From positions 4,278,001 to 4,342,000 of the forward strand of contig NZ_CP034142.1 in NCBI RefSeq assembly GCF_003994855.1: a DNA stretch of 64,000 bases. The letters are read 5' to 3'. The number at the start of each line of letters is the position of its first letter. Within the stretch, counting starts at the first letter, position 1. The translations under genes were made by a program, and so were the position numbers. Of this stretch, positions 17,541 to 25,310 are shown one piece after another. The notes beneath the pieces are model-generated. The model saw nothing but the letters and a program-made list of their open reading frames with translations. It made no database searches and was not told the DNA's origin. This DNA comes from Marinobacter sp. NP-4(2019) (GTDB lineage: Bacteria; Pseudomonadota; Gammaproteobacteria; Pseudomonadales; Oleiphilaceae).

Positions 17541-17650
17541 AAAGAGGTTGGGAGGCTGCTGTCAAAACTGTGCGGAGCCATGGATGGCGGAGCCCAAGCG
17601 CCACATGGATGTGCTTGAGCGTGTTTTGAGAGCAGCCTCCCAACCTCTTT
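17541..17650 (-). repeat. Y-junction repeat element E (reverse orientation)
   Basis: Arms 17541-17568 and 17623-17650 (28 bp, one mismatch) enclose a 54-nt core. On the minus strand the core has ACGCTCAAG, first hairpin CACATCCATGTG, GCGCTTGGGCTCC, second hairpin GCCATCCATGGC and TCCGCACA. Inner arm ends are CAAAAC/GTTTTG. It lies in the divergent gap between the thioesterase and the NUDIX fusion gene. Confidence 0.88.
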
Positions 17651-17692
17651 CCCGCACCCGGGCCTGACAACCGGAACACAAATGGAAATTCT

Positions 17693-19330
17693 ATGGATAT
17701 TCGCCCTGCAGCCACACTGGTTCTGACACGCGACACTTCTGAAGGTCTTCAGGTGCTGCTACTGCAACGCACCTGGGACGCGGTTTTTCTGCCCGGTTAT
17801 TACGTGTTCCCGGGCGGTGCTGTGGACGAGCAGGAGCCGCTGGGACGGGAGCATGCCGTGGGGCCGGCTGATGCGCAGATCAGTCAGACCATGAGTCTGG
17901 ATGAAGGCGGCGCGGATTATATGCTGGCAGCGGTGCGGGAGTGTTTTGAGGAAGCCGGGGTTCTGGTGGCGGTAGACGCGGATGGCGTGACCATCGGTGG
18001 CGATCATCCGGTTCTTGGTGAACGCCAGGCGGTTTTCCGCGGGGAACGCAGCCTGGCACAGGTGTGTGCGCACCACGGGTTGTCCATTCCGCTGGACCGG
18101 CTGGCGTACCTGGGGCACTGGATCACGCCTCCGGGACCGCCACGGCGATTTGATACCCGTTTTTTTGTAACCGTGGCGCCGGAGGGACAGATAGCCAACC
18201 ACGACGGGGTGGAGACGATTGATCATGTGTGGATAAGTCCCGCTGCGGCACTGGAAGAACACCGTAACGGTCAGCGTCTACTGGGGCTGCCGACGATTCG
18301 CACGTTACGGGTGTTAAGCAGCTTTGACACCACGGATGCGTTGATGCGCTATGCCGATGCCAATCCACCGGAGCCATACCCCGATCAGCCCTGGCCAGCT
18401 TTGCAGAAGGGTAAGCCGGTGATGTTGGAACCGGGCGCCCCGGCCTATGACGAGGCCGCCAAGCTGGACCCCGAGGGGGAAGGCTCCACCCGGGCGGAGA
18501 TTGTCCCCGGTGAACCGGTGGAGGTGGCCGCGGGCGTGGTCCGGTTGACCGCGCCGAATCCGGGCGTAATGACAGGGCCGGGCACCAACACCTATATTCT
18601 GGGCCATGAACGGTTTACGGTGCTGGATCCGGGTCCGGACGATGACGTCCACATCGAGCGTATTCTGGCTTTGACTGGCGGGATGATCGATCAGGTGGTG
18701 GTTACCCACACCCACCGGGACCATTCACCGGCCACAGCCGCACTCAAAGCCCGCACCGGGTGCCGGGTTTACGGCCTGCCAGCCCCTGCGGGTGCCTCCC
18801 AGGATCAGACCTTTGCACCGGATGATGAACCGGCACACGGCGACCTGATTGTTTCCGAAGCCGGCACGCTGAAGGCGATTCATACGCCAGGCCACGCCTC
18901 GAACCATATCTGCTACCTGTTGACCGACCAGGCACTGTTGTTTTCTGGTGATCACATCATGCAGGGGTCAACGGTGGTGATTAACCCGCCGGATGGCGAC
19001 ATGAAAGCGTATATCGAGGCATTGTACGATTTGCTGGCTGAGCCCGTCCGCTACATTGCACCCGCCCACGGGTTCCTGATGGGACATCCGGAAGCGGTCA
19101 TTGATTACCTGATCACCCACCGATTGGCGCGGGAACACAAGGTAGCCAAGGCCCTGAAAGGTCTGGCTCCGGTCACTCTCGGGGATCTGACGGCAAAGGC
19201 TTACGACGACGTGCCGGCAGCAATCCATGGCGTTGCAGCTCGCTCGGCACTGGCACACCTGTTGAAACTGGAAGCGGATGGCAAAGCCATCCAGCAGGGC
19301 GAATTCTGGTCGGTAACCGACAGAACCTGA
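17693..19330 (+). CDS. NUDIX hydrolase fused to metallo-beta-lactamase hydrolase
   Basis: A 545-residue two-domain protein. The N-terminal half (about residues 5-215) is an NUDIX domain of the NUDT19-like kind: GGAVDEQE and, after a long insertion, AAVRECFEEAGVLV supply the split NUDIX box. NUDT19 relatives cleave CoA or acyl-CoA, so that substrate is possible. The C-terminal half (about 275-525) is a metallo-beta-lactamase fold of the LACTB2 kind, with THTHRDHSPA (zinc ligands), GHASNHICY and SGDHIM. The linker (about 235-270) is Pro-rich. Both active sites look intact. It stands alone downstream of element E. Confidence 0.88.
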   Translation: MDIRPAATLVLTRDTSEGLQVLLLQRTWDAVFLPGYYVFPGGAVDEQEPLGREHAVGPADAQISQTMSLDEGGADYMLAAVRECFEEAGVLVAVDADGVTIGGDHPVLGERQAVFRGERSLAQVCAHHGLSIPLDRLAYLGHWITPPGPPRRFDTRFFVTVAPEGQIANHDGVETIDHVWISPAAALEEHRNGQRLLGLPTIRTLRVLSSFDTTDALMRYADANPPEPYPDQPWPALQKGKPVMLEPGAPAYDEAAKLDPEGEGSTRAEIVPGEPVEVAAGVVRLTAPNPGVMTGPGTNTYILGHERFTVLDPGPDDDVHIERILALTGGMIDQVVVTHTHRDHSPATAALKARTGCRVYGLPAPAGASQDQTFAPDDEPAHGDLIVSEAGTLKAIHTPGHASNHICYLLTDQALLFSGDHIMQGSTVVINPPDGDMKAYIEALYDLLAEPVRYIAPAHGFLMGHPEAVIDYLITHRLAREHKVAKALKGLAPVTLGDLTAKAYDDVPAAIHGVAARSALAHLLKLEADGKAIQQGEFWSVTDRT

Positions 19331-19335
19331 TCAGA

Positions 19336-19356
19336 AAGCCCGGAATGTCCGGGCTT
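19336..19356. terminator. Terminator-like hairpin between convergent genes
   Basis: AAGCCCGGA (19336-19344) and TCCGGGCTT (19348-19356) form a 9-bp stem with a 3-nt loop, located just after the NUDIX fusion stop and 12 bp before the end of yqaE on the other strand. T-tracts are short on both sides, so efficiency is uncertain. Confidence 0.65.
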
Positions 19357-19367
19357 GTTGCTGAGGC

Positions 19368-19526
19368 CTATTTCTTGGCGATGATGTAAACCGCATGAAC
19401 GATGCCTGGAATGTAACCCAGAATAGTCAGCAGGATGTTGATCCAGAAGTGTTTGCCAATGCCCACCTGTAAAAAAACGCCCAATGGCGGTAACAAAATC
19501 GCAATCAGAATTCGCAAAAGATCCAT
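19368..19526 (-). CDS. YqaE/Pmp3-family small membrane protein
   Basis: A 52-residue protein of the YqaE/Pmp3 (UPF0057) family, widespread small membrane proteins induced by salt or envelope stress. It has two hydrophobic helices: ILIAILLPPLGVFLQVG (the family's PPLGV motif) and NILLTILGYIPGIVHAVYII (the LGYIPG..HA motif). AGGGAG lies about 8 nt before the ATG. Role in membrane potential or ion homeostasis is known only loosely for the family. It stands alone and is convergent with the NUDIX fusion. Confidence 0.92.
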   Translation of the reverse strand: MDLLRILIAILLPPLGVFLQVGIGKHFWINILLTILGYIPGIVHAVYIIAKK

Positions 19527-19752
19527 ACAGTTTACTCCCTTCAGCACGTATAACTGTCACATAAACGAAAAGCTTTATCGGTAAACCTGCCCTGCAGGTC
19601 CGTTTCAGAAAATACACAAAGAGCTCATGAAGGTGGCATTAAACCTTTGTCACAGCCGTATTCATGATAGCAGGGGCGCATTATCCTAGACTCCGTTTCC
19701 GCCGCCGGAACCGAGTGCTTCGCTCCGATTGGCTGACGACCTTCGAGGAACT

Positions 19753-21081
19753 ATGCTATTGAAATTACTTAAAAATCAGATTCTCCCTGCAGGGCTGGCT
19801 CTCGTTGCTTTGATCATGGCCCATCCCGCTTTTGCAGATCAGGCCAAAAAGACCAAGGAGGTTCTGATCGCCGAGTTGGCGGAGGACGAGAGTGTCGAGG
19901 ACGTAGAAAATTCCGAACCCCGCAAAGGCGCGCAGACCACGCCTGCAAGCGGGAATACCAGGCAGAAGGATAAACCGGAAGGCGCCGGTCAGCAGGCGCC
20001 CGCTGCTGCGGAAAGCGAGAAGCCCAAAAAGGTCGCGCCCAATATTGATCTCAAGGAAATCGCCCCAATCCCGGAGCCCGCCGGGAACGAGGAGGTCAGC
20101 CCGGCGACCGAACCCGAAGCAGCCACCAGTTTTGAACTACTTGGCTCCGAGGTCCGCCCAGGTACCTCTACGCGCCTGGCCTGGTCGCCGAATATACAGA
20201 TTGCCGGGCTGTCGCAGCCCACGCCAGTACTGGTGGTCAATGGTGTCAACGCCGGCCCCACGCTTTGCCTGACCGGCGCAGTTCACGGAGATGAACTCAA
20301 CGGCATCGAGATTGTTCGCCGTACGGTCTACGATCTCAACCCGGAAAAACTCTCCGGTCGGGTGGTGGGCGTTCCCATCGTGAACCTGCCGGGTTTCCAG
20401 CAGGGCACCCGCTATCTGCCGGATCGTCGTGATCTCAACCGTCACTTCCCGGGCAGCCCGGACGGCAGTCTGGCGGATCGTATTGCCCACTCTCTGTTTG
20501 AGAACGTGATCCGTAAATGCGACATGCTGGTGGATATCCACACCGGGTCCCAGAAACGCACCAACCTGCCCCAGTTGCGGGCAGATATGAACAATCCGGA
20601 GGTAGCGGCACTGACACGGGGTTTTGACCGTATGGCAGTCGTTCACAGTTCAGGCTCTTCCGGCATGCTGCGCACGGCGGCAGTAGAGGCCGGTATTCGC
20701 ACGGTCACCATGGAAGCCGGCGAATCCCACCGCATCCAGGAACACCAGATAGACGCCGGGGTAAACAGCCTGACCAGCCTGATGGAAAAGGAAGGCATGA
20801 TCTCACGGATGTTTGTCTGGGGAGACCCGGAGCCGATCTACTACGACTCCGACTGGATCCGTGTGCCAAACGGCGGCATCCTGTTCAGCGAGGTGGATCT
20901 GGGCGCCGAAGTTTCCGAAGGTGAGGTGCTGGGCTATGTCGCCGACCCCATCACCAATGCCCAGCACCCTATCCGCGCAAGCAGCAAGGGTCGGATCATC
21001 GGTATGGCTGTGGACCAGGTGGTAATGGCCGGCTTTGCCGCCTACCACGTTGGTACGGAGGCAGAAGTTCCAGGGGAGTAG
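19753..21081 (+). CDS. Secreted succinylglutamate desuccinylase/aspartoacylase-family protein
   Basis: Zinc carboxypeptidase-like (M14 superfamily) protein. Start at ATG 19753 is supported by GAGGA just upstream and gives a signal peptide (about residues 1-28). Then comes a low-complexity acidic/Pro-rich linker (about 30-135) and the AstE/AspA domain, with zinc and substrate motifs HGDELNGIEIVRR, NRHFPGSPDGSLADR, DIHTGS and MEAGE. The signal peptide and linker imply a periplasmic enzyme, so it is unlikely to be the cytoplasmic AstE of arginine catabolism. EamA follows 30 bp downstream. Confidence 0.87.
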   Translation: MLLKLLKNQILPAGLALVALIMAHPAFADQAKKTKEVLIAELAEDESVEDVENSEPRKGAQTTPASGNTRQKDKPEGAGQQAPAAAESEKPKKVAPNIDLKEIAPIPEPAGNEEVSPATEPEAATSFELLGSEVRPGTSTRLAWSPNIQIAGLSQPTPVLVVNGVNAGPTLCLTGAVHGDELNGIEIVRRTVYDLNPEKLSGRVVGVPIVNLPGFQQGTRYLPDRRDLNRHFPGSPDGSLADRIAHSLFENVIRKCDMLVDIHTGSQKRTNLPQLRADMNNPEVAALTRGFDRMAVVHSSGSSGMLRTAAVEAGIRTVTMEAGESHRIQEHQIDAGVNSLTSLMEKEGMISRMFVWGDPEPIYYDSDWIRVPNGGILFSEVDLGAEVSEGEVLGYVADPITNAQHPIRASSKGRIIGMAVDQVVMAGFAAYHVGTEAEVPGE

Positions 21082-21111
21082 TATGCTACCGGCTCCCGCT
21101 GTTTATGAACA

Positions 21112-22041
21112 ATGACAGGAGCCGGCGTGTCTTTTCACTCCCCGAAGCCACTATGGCTGGCCTACCTCGGGCTGGTCCTCACACCGCTGTTCTGGGCAGG
21201 TAATGCCGTTGTTGCCAAGGGTTCGATCGCAAGCATCCCCCCCTTGTCCATGTCATTCTGGCGCTGGGTGATCGCCCTGGCGGTCATCCTGCCCTTTGGA
21301 CTAAAAGGCGTCCTTCGCCATCGCCGGGTCATTCGTCAGTACTTTGGCTCTATGCTGGTACTGGCCACTTTCAGTGTCGCGGCGTTTAATTCCCTGCTGT
21401 ACTACGCTGCCATTACCTCCAGCGCCACCAACATTGCGCTGATCAACGCCACCATCCCCATCTTCATTGCTTTGCTGGCCTGGCTACTGCTGGGTGACCG
21501 CACCCGCCCGGTCCAGATAGTGGGTATCCTGCTGGCCGTACTGGGCATCCTGACCGTGATCGCCCGTGGCAAACTTTCCGTACTCACACAACTCGAGGCA
21601 CAGCCCGGAGACCTGATCATGGTGGCTGCGGTGTTCAGTTGGGGGCTGTTTTCAGTCCTGCTCAGAAGACAGGCGGTGCCCTTGCCGGCACTGACCTTCC
21701 TGACCACCCAGATCGCCCTTGGCACGCTGGTGATCCTGCCGTTTTATCTGACCGAACTGATGTTCTTCAAGGGTGGTTTTGAGGTCGGTCGCACCACCAT
21801 CATGCCATTACTCTATTTCGCCTTCTTTCCCGGCATTCTGGCCTACGCGTTCTGGAACCACGGCGTCCACCAGGTAGGCCCCGCCCAGGCCGCCATGTTT
21901 ATGTACCTGACACCGGTATTTGCTTCAATACTCGCAGGTGTCTTCCTTGGCGAGCGCCTGGGAATGTTCCACATTGTCGGAGGGCTACTGATACTGGCGG
22001 GGCTATTCCTGGCAACACGTAAAGCGCCAGTCAGGCAATGA
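21112..22041 (+). CDS. EamA/DMT-family transporter
   Basis: Inner-membrane protein of 309 residues with about 10 hydrophobic helices formed by two EamA repeats (about residues 15-145 and 160-300). The repeat ends show the usual LGDRTRPVQIVGILLAVLG and LGERLGMFHIVGGLLI signatures. Family members export amino acids or other metabolites; the substrate here is unknown. It starts 30 bp after the aspartoacylase-like gene and may share its transcript. Confidence 0.88.
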   Translation: MTGAGVSFHSPKPLWLAYLGLVLTPLFWAGNAVVAKGSIASIPPLSMSFWRWVIALAVILPFGLKGVLRHRRVIRQYFGSMLVLATFSVAAFNSLLYYAAITSSATNIALINATIPIFIALLAWLLLGDRTRPVQIVGILLAVLGILTVIARGKLSVLTQLEAQPGDLIMVAAVFSWGLFSVLLRRQAVPLPALTFLTTQIALGTLVILPFYLTELMFFKGGFEVGRTTIMPLLYFAFFPGILAYAFWNHGVHQVGPAQAAMFMYLTPVFASILAGVFLGERLGMFHIVGGLLILAGLFLATRKAPVRQ

Positions 22042-22054
22042 TCTGAAAAAATAC

Positions 22055-22084
22055 AGAACCCCGGGGGCTCCGCCCCGGGGTTCT
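22055..22084 (-). terminator. Rho-independent terminator of the PEP-CTERM gene
   Basis: Perfect 12-bp stem, arms 22055-22066 and 22073-22084, loop 6 nt. Read on the minus strand it is followed by TATTTTTTC, so it terminates the minus-strand PEP-CTERM gene ending at 22113. It may also act weakly on the convergent EamA transcript. Confidence 0.85.
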
Positions 22085-22112
22085 GACAGGCCATTGGGGA
22101 AACACTTCCTTT

Positions 22113-22730
22113 TCAGTTGGTACGATGACGGGCACGCAGTCCCAGTCCAAGCAAACCCAATCCTAACAGCGCAAGGGTGCCTGGTTCAGACACCTGCGAG
22201 GCATCGGAGATCAGCTCGATTTTCGCCTTCACCTTGGCGCCGTATGTCTTGCCTTCATGCAGCCCGAAGATATAGCCCTCATTGAACACGGCATCAAACA
22301 GGGTCACCCGCAGAAGGCCATCACCCAGCGCACCAAACACCAGATCCAGTGGACCACCCCAGGTCAGATGGCCAGCCTGATAGTTTGCAAGCAAGATCTT
22401 CCTGACTCCGTCGGTTTCTCCATTCACCGAACCGAACAGCGCCTCCGGTGAGGTGAAGTTGAAGTCGACAGAGATCGACTGCGGATCCTTATCATCACTA
22501 TTGACCGTCTCCTCATTGGTCCAGATCTTGAAGAGTGTAAAGTAATTACTTTCACCTTCCTCAAGGTTGAACGAGAAGGGGTTATCAGCAATGTCCGCAG
22601 AGTTAACCACCAGACCCGGATCAGATGAGTTGAGATTTACGTCATAGCTTGCAGTTATCTGCGCCGCACTTGTCAGTGTTGGGAAAAACAATACGGCGGC
22701 CAACAACGTGACCAGTGTAAATCGTGGCAT
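22113..22730 (-). CDS. PEP-CTERM sorting-domain exported protein
   Basis: A 205-residue exported protein. Start at ATG 22730 follows GGGAGG by 6 nt; longer in-frame starts lack one. It has a signal peptide (about residues 1-22), a beta-rich, Asp/Asn/Ser-rich body with no Cys, and a C-terminal PEP-CTERM tail: SEPGTLALLGLGLLGLGL followed by basic RARHR. In this system an exosortase (EpsH/XrtA), encoded elsewhere, recognises the tail and the proteins usually go to the surface or exopolysaccharide matrix. No exosortase or EPS gene is in this window. Function of the body unknown. Confidence 0.9.
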   Translation of the reverse strand: MPRFTLVTLLAAVLFFPTLTSAAQITASYDVNLNSSDPGLVVNSADIADNPFSFNLEEGESNYFTLFKIWTNEETVNSDDKDPQSISVDFNFTSPEALFGSVNGETDGVRKILLANYQAGHLTWGGPLDLVFGALGDGLLRVTLFDAVFNEGYIFGLHEGKTYGAKVKAKIELISDASQVSEPGTLALLGLGLLGLGLRARHRTN

Positions 22731-22908
22731 GCTTGCCTCCCTGGGTTTCCCCATAATCCATTTATGAGTAACACCCTGAAGCCAAAGCATCCACAATGCC
22801 AACCCCGGCCTTTCGCTGTAAAACCAGAGGCCTGGGTACTTCCGTAAACTCAGCACTGGCCATGATCGTAAAAAAAACTGACACCGACCAGGAACGCCGG
22901 ATCAGCCG

Positions 22909-24090
22909 TTAGCGGAAACGCCGGACAATCGCTGCTTCAATCCGCTCCAACGCCTGCTCCAGAACTGCCCGGGGGCAACCAATGTTCATCCGCATAAACC
23001 CGCTGCCACAGTCACCAAAGGTGAGGCCCGGATTCATCCCGACTCCCGCATCCCGCACAAAAAACTGTTTCAGATCCTTATCACCCAGCGCCAGTACCCG
23101 ACAATCCAGCCACAACAGATAGGTGCCTTCCGGTACTGACAGGGTGATTTCAGGCAGACGCTGTGTCAGGTAATCCGCCACGTAGTCCCGGTTTTGCTGA
23201 AGGTAGGCCATCAGTTCATCAAGCCAGGGGCCACCGAACCGGTATCCAGCCTCAAAGCCGGCAATACTGAACGGATTACACTGCAACATGTGCAGAGAAT
23301 CAAAGACGGTTTTCATCGCCTGACGACGGTCTGGGTCGGAAATCACCAGGGCCGACAACCCCAGGCCCGGCATATTGAAGGTCTTGCTCGGCGCAACGGC
23401 GGTTACCAGTGCATCCTCAGGGCCTGCCAGGCGGTCGAGTACACAATGCACCGGCTTATCCGGATACACCAGGTCACAGTGAATTTCGTCAGACAGCACC
23501 ACCAGGCCATGTCGGCGGGCAATATCCAGTACCGCACGCAGTTCCTCATCGGACCATACCCGGCCAACCGGATTATGGGGAGAACAGAGCACCAGCAGGC
23601 GGGCATCGTCGCGGGCGGCGCACTGCTCCAGATGCTCCAGGTTCATCTGGTAACGACCATCGACACAGTCCAGCGGGTTCTCGATTACTGTCCGGCCGGT
23701 CTGCCTGATGGCGCTGAAAAACGGCGGATAAACCGGCGACTGAATGATGACGCCCTCACCGGGTTCCGCAAACGCCATGCATGCGGCATGAAGTGAGGGC
23801 ACTACTCCCGGCGCCATCAGTATCCAGTCCCGCTCAATGGACCAACCATGACGGTCCCGGAACCAATCCATCATGGACTGATACAGGGAGTCCGGGAACA
23901 ACGAATAGCCGTATATCGGGTGGCGTGCCCGGGCTTCCAGCGCCCGGGTAACGGCTTCCGGAGCCGGGAAGTCCATGTCCGCCACCCACAACGGCATCAC
24001 ATCCTCGGTACCGAACACCGCTCGGCGGGCGTCGAATTTTACCGAACAGGTCTGTTCGCGGATAACGAGCGTATCGAAATCAATGGGCAC
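22909..24090 (-). CDS. PatB/MalY-type PLP-dependent aminotransferase/C-S lyase
   Basis: Class I/II aminotransferase-fold enzyme of 393 residues; members of the PatB/MalY group act as cystathionine beta-lyases (cystathionine to homocysteine, pyruvate and ammonia) or cysteine-S-conjugate lyases. N-terminal PLWVADMDFPAPEAV is the hallmark of the group, PLP-binding Lys is in APSKTFNMPGL (about residue 232), and the C-terminal FMRMNIGCPRAVLEQAL carries the substrate-binding Arg. It stands alone, divergent from the AEC carrier across a 211-bp gap in which I see no clear further structure. Confidence 0.9.
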   Translation of the reverse strand: MPIDFDTLVIREQTCSVKFDARRAVFGTEDVMPLWVADMDFPAPEAVTRALEARARHPIYGYSLFPDSLYQSMMDWFRDRHGWSIERDWILMAPGVVPSLHAACMAFAEPGEGVIIQSPVYPPFFSAIRQTGRTVIENPLDCVDGRYQMNLEHLEQCAARDDARLLVLCSPHNPVGRVWSDEELRAVLDIARRHGLVVLSDEIHCDLVYPDKPVHCVLDRLAGPEDALVTAVAPSKTFNMPGLGLSALVISDPDRRQAMKTVFDSLHMLQCNPFSIAGFEAGYRFGGPWLDELMAYLQQNRDYVADYLTQRLPEITLSVPEGTYLLWLDCRVLALGDKDLKQFFVRDAGVGMNPGLTFGDCGSGFMRMNIGCPRAVLEQALERIEAAIVRRFR

Positions 24091-24301
24091 GTGGCGCTCC
24101 GATCAGTGATGTACACGGGTTAATCGCCATCATTCTGTGTCAGGAACATTGATAGCTGCAACCCGACATGTCCGGGTCCGCGCTCCCCTTAGGGCTTTGG
24201 TCGAAGATTCTCAGGTTTTCCTTGCCGAATACGGCCAACACTTGCGAACCTAACGGTTTATTGTCCATCGTCTGACAAATGAACCCCCTCGGAGTCTTCG
24301 A

Positions 24302-25189
24302 ATGATTGGTCAGATCCTGTCCACGATGTTGCCGGTTTTCCTGATTGCCGGATGTGGCGCACTGTATGGCCGTTATCGAACCCCCGATATCCAGGGCCTG
24401 AATACCCTGAATATGGAGCTGTTCGTTCCCATGCTGGTGTTCGCGGTACTGGCAGACCAGCAGGCACCGCTGCAGGAATACACCAGCCTGGCCCTGGCAG
24501 CGACGGTGGTGGTGCTGGGCTCCGGCATTATCCTGTATCCCCTCGCGCGGGTGCTGAAGCTGGACCTGAAGACTTTCCTGCCTCCGATGATGTTCAACAA
24601 TTCCGGCAACATGGGCATCCCGGTGCTGGTATTCGCCTTTGGCGAGGCCGCCCTGCCAGCCGCCATTGTGCTGTTTATCGTGGAGATGCTGCTGCACTTT
24701 ACCGTTGGCCTCTACATGCTGGACCCGCACACCTCCATCCTCAAACGGCTGCGTCTGCCCGTTGTGTTTGCCAGCATTGCCGGTCTGAGCATTAATTTCG
24801 GCGGTGTGCCCATGCCGGACTGGCTGCTGGAAACCCTGAACATGCTGGGCGGTGTGTGTATCCCGCTGATGCTGTTTACCCTCGGGGTGCGTATGCTGGA
24901 TGTGGATTTCAGCGACTGGAAGCTGGGCATGCTGGGCGCCATAGCCTGCCCCGTTTCGGGGCTGATTCTGGCCTGGCCGATGATCGCGATACTGGATCTT
25001 CCCGGGCTGCAGGTCGCCGCCCTGTGGGTCTTCGCCGCCCTGCCGCCAGCAGTCCTCAACTACATGGTGGCGGAGCAATACCAGCAGGAACCCCACAAGG
25101 TTGCGTCACTGGTACTGCTCAGCAATCTCGGCAGCCTGGTGGTGATGCCTATTGTACTGGGGCTGGTGTTTGCGGCCGGCTACGTATGA
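24302..25189 (+). CDS. AEC-family (auxin efflux carrier-like) transporter
   Basis: Inner-membrane protein of 295 residues with about 10 hydrophobic helices and the AEC inverted five-helix repeat. Typical features are the NNSGNMGIPV motif around residue 99 and LGVRMLD in the second half. Bacterial members transport malate, malonate or other organic acids. The substrate cannot be called from sequence. ATG 24302 is preceded by GGAG about 8 nt upstream (in CTCGGAGTCTTCG). Confidence 0.87.
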   Translation: MIGQILSTMLPVFLIAGCGALYGRYRTPDIQGLNTLNMELFVPMLVFAVLADQQAPLQEYTSLALAATVVVLGSGIILYPLARVLKLDLKTFLPPMMFNNSGNMGIPVLVFAFGEAALPAAIVLFIVEMLLHFTVGLYMLDPHTSILKRLRLPVVFASIAGLSINFGGVPMPDWLLETLNMLGGVCIPLMLFTLGVRMLDVDFSDWKLGMLGAIACPVSGLILAWPMIAILDLPGLQVAALWVFAALPPAVLNYMVAEQYQQEPHKVASLVLLSNLGSLVVMPIVLGLVFAAGYV

Positions 25190-25310
25190 TCTTCAGGCCA
25201 TAATCCGTGTTTGTCGCTTGCAACTGGCCAGCCTTTGATCGATGGTAAAAGAAGCTTCGTAATACCTTCTCAAATCTGTTGATTTCATTCGTGATACGGA
25301 GGTCTGCCCC

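Noticed and set aside
17075..17629. Plus-strand open frame across the thioesterase and element E
   Set aside because: Antisense to the thioesterase and runs into repeat DNA.
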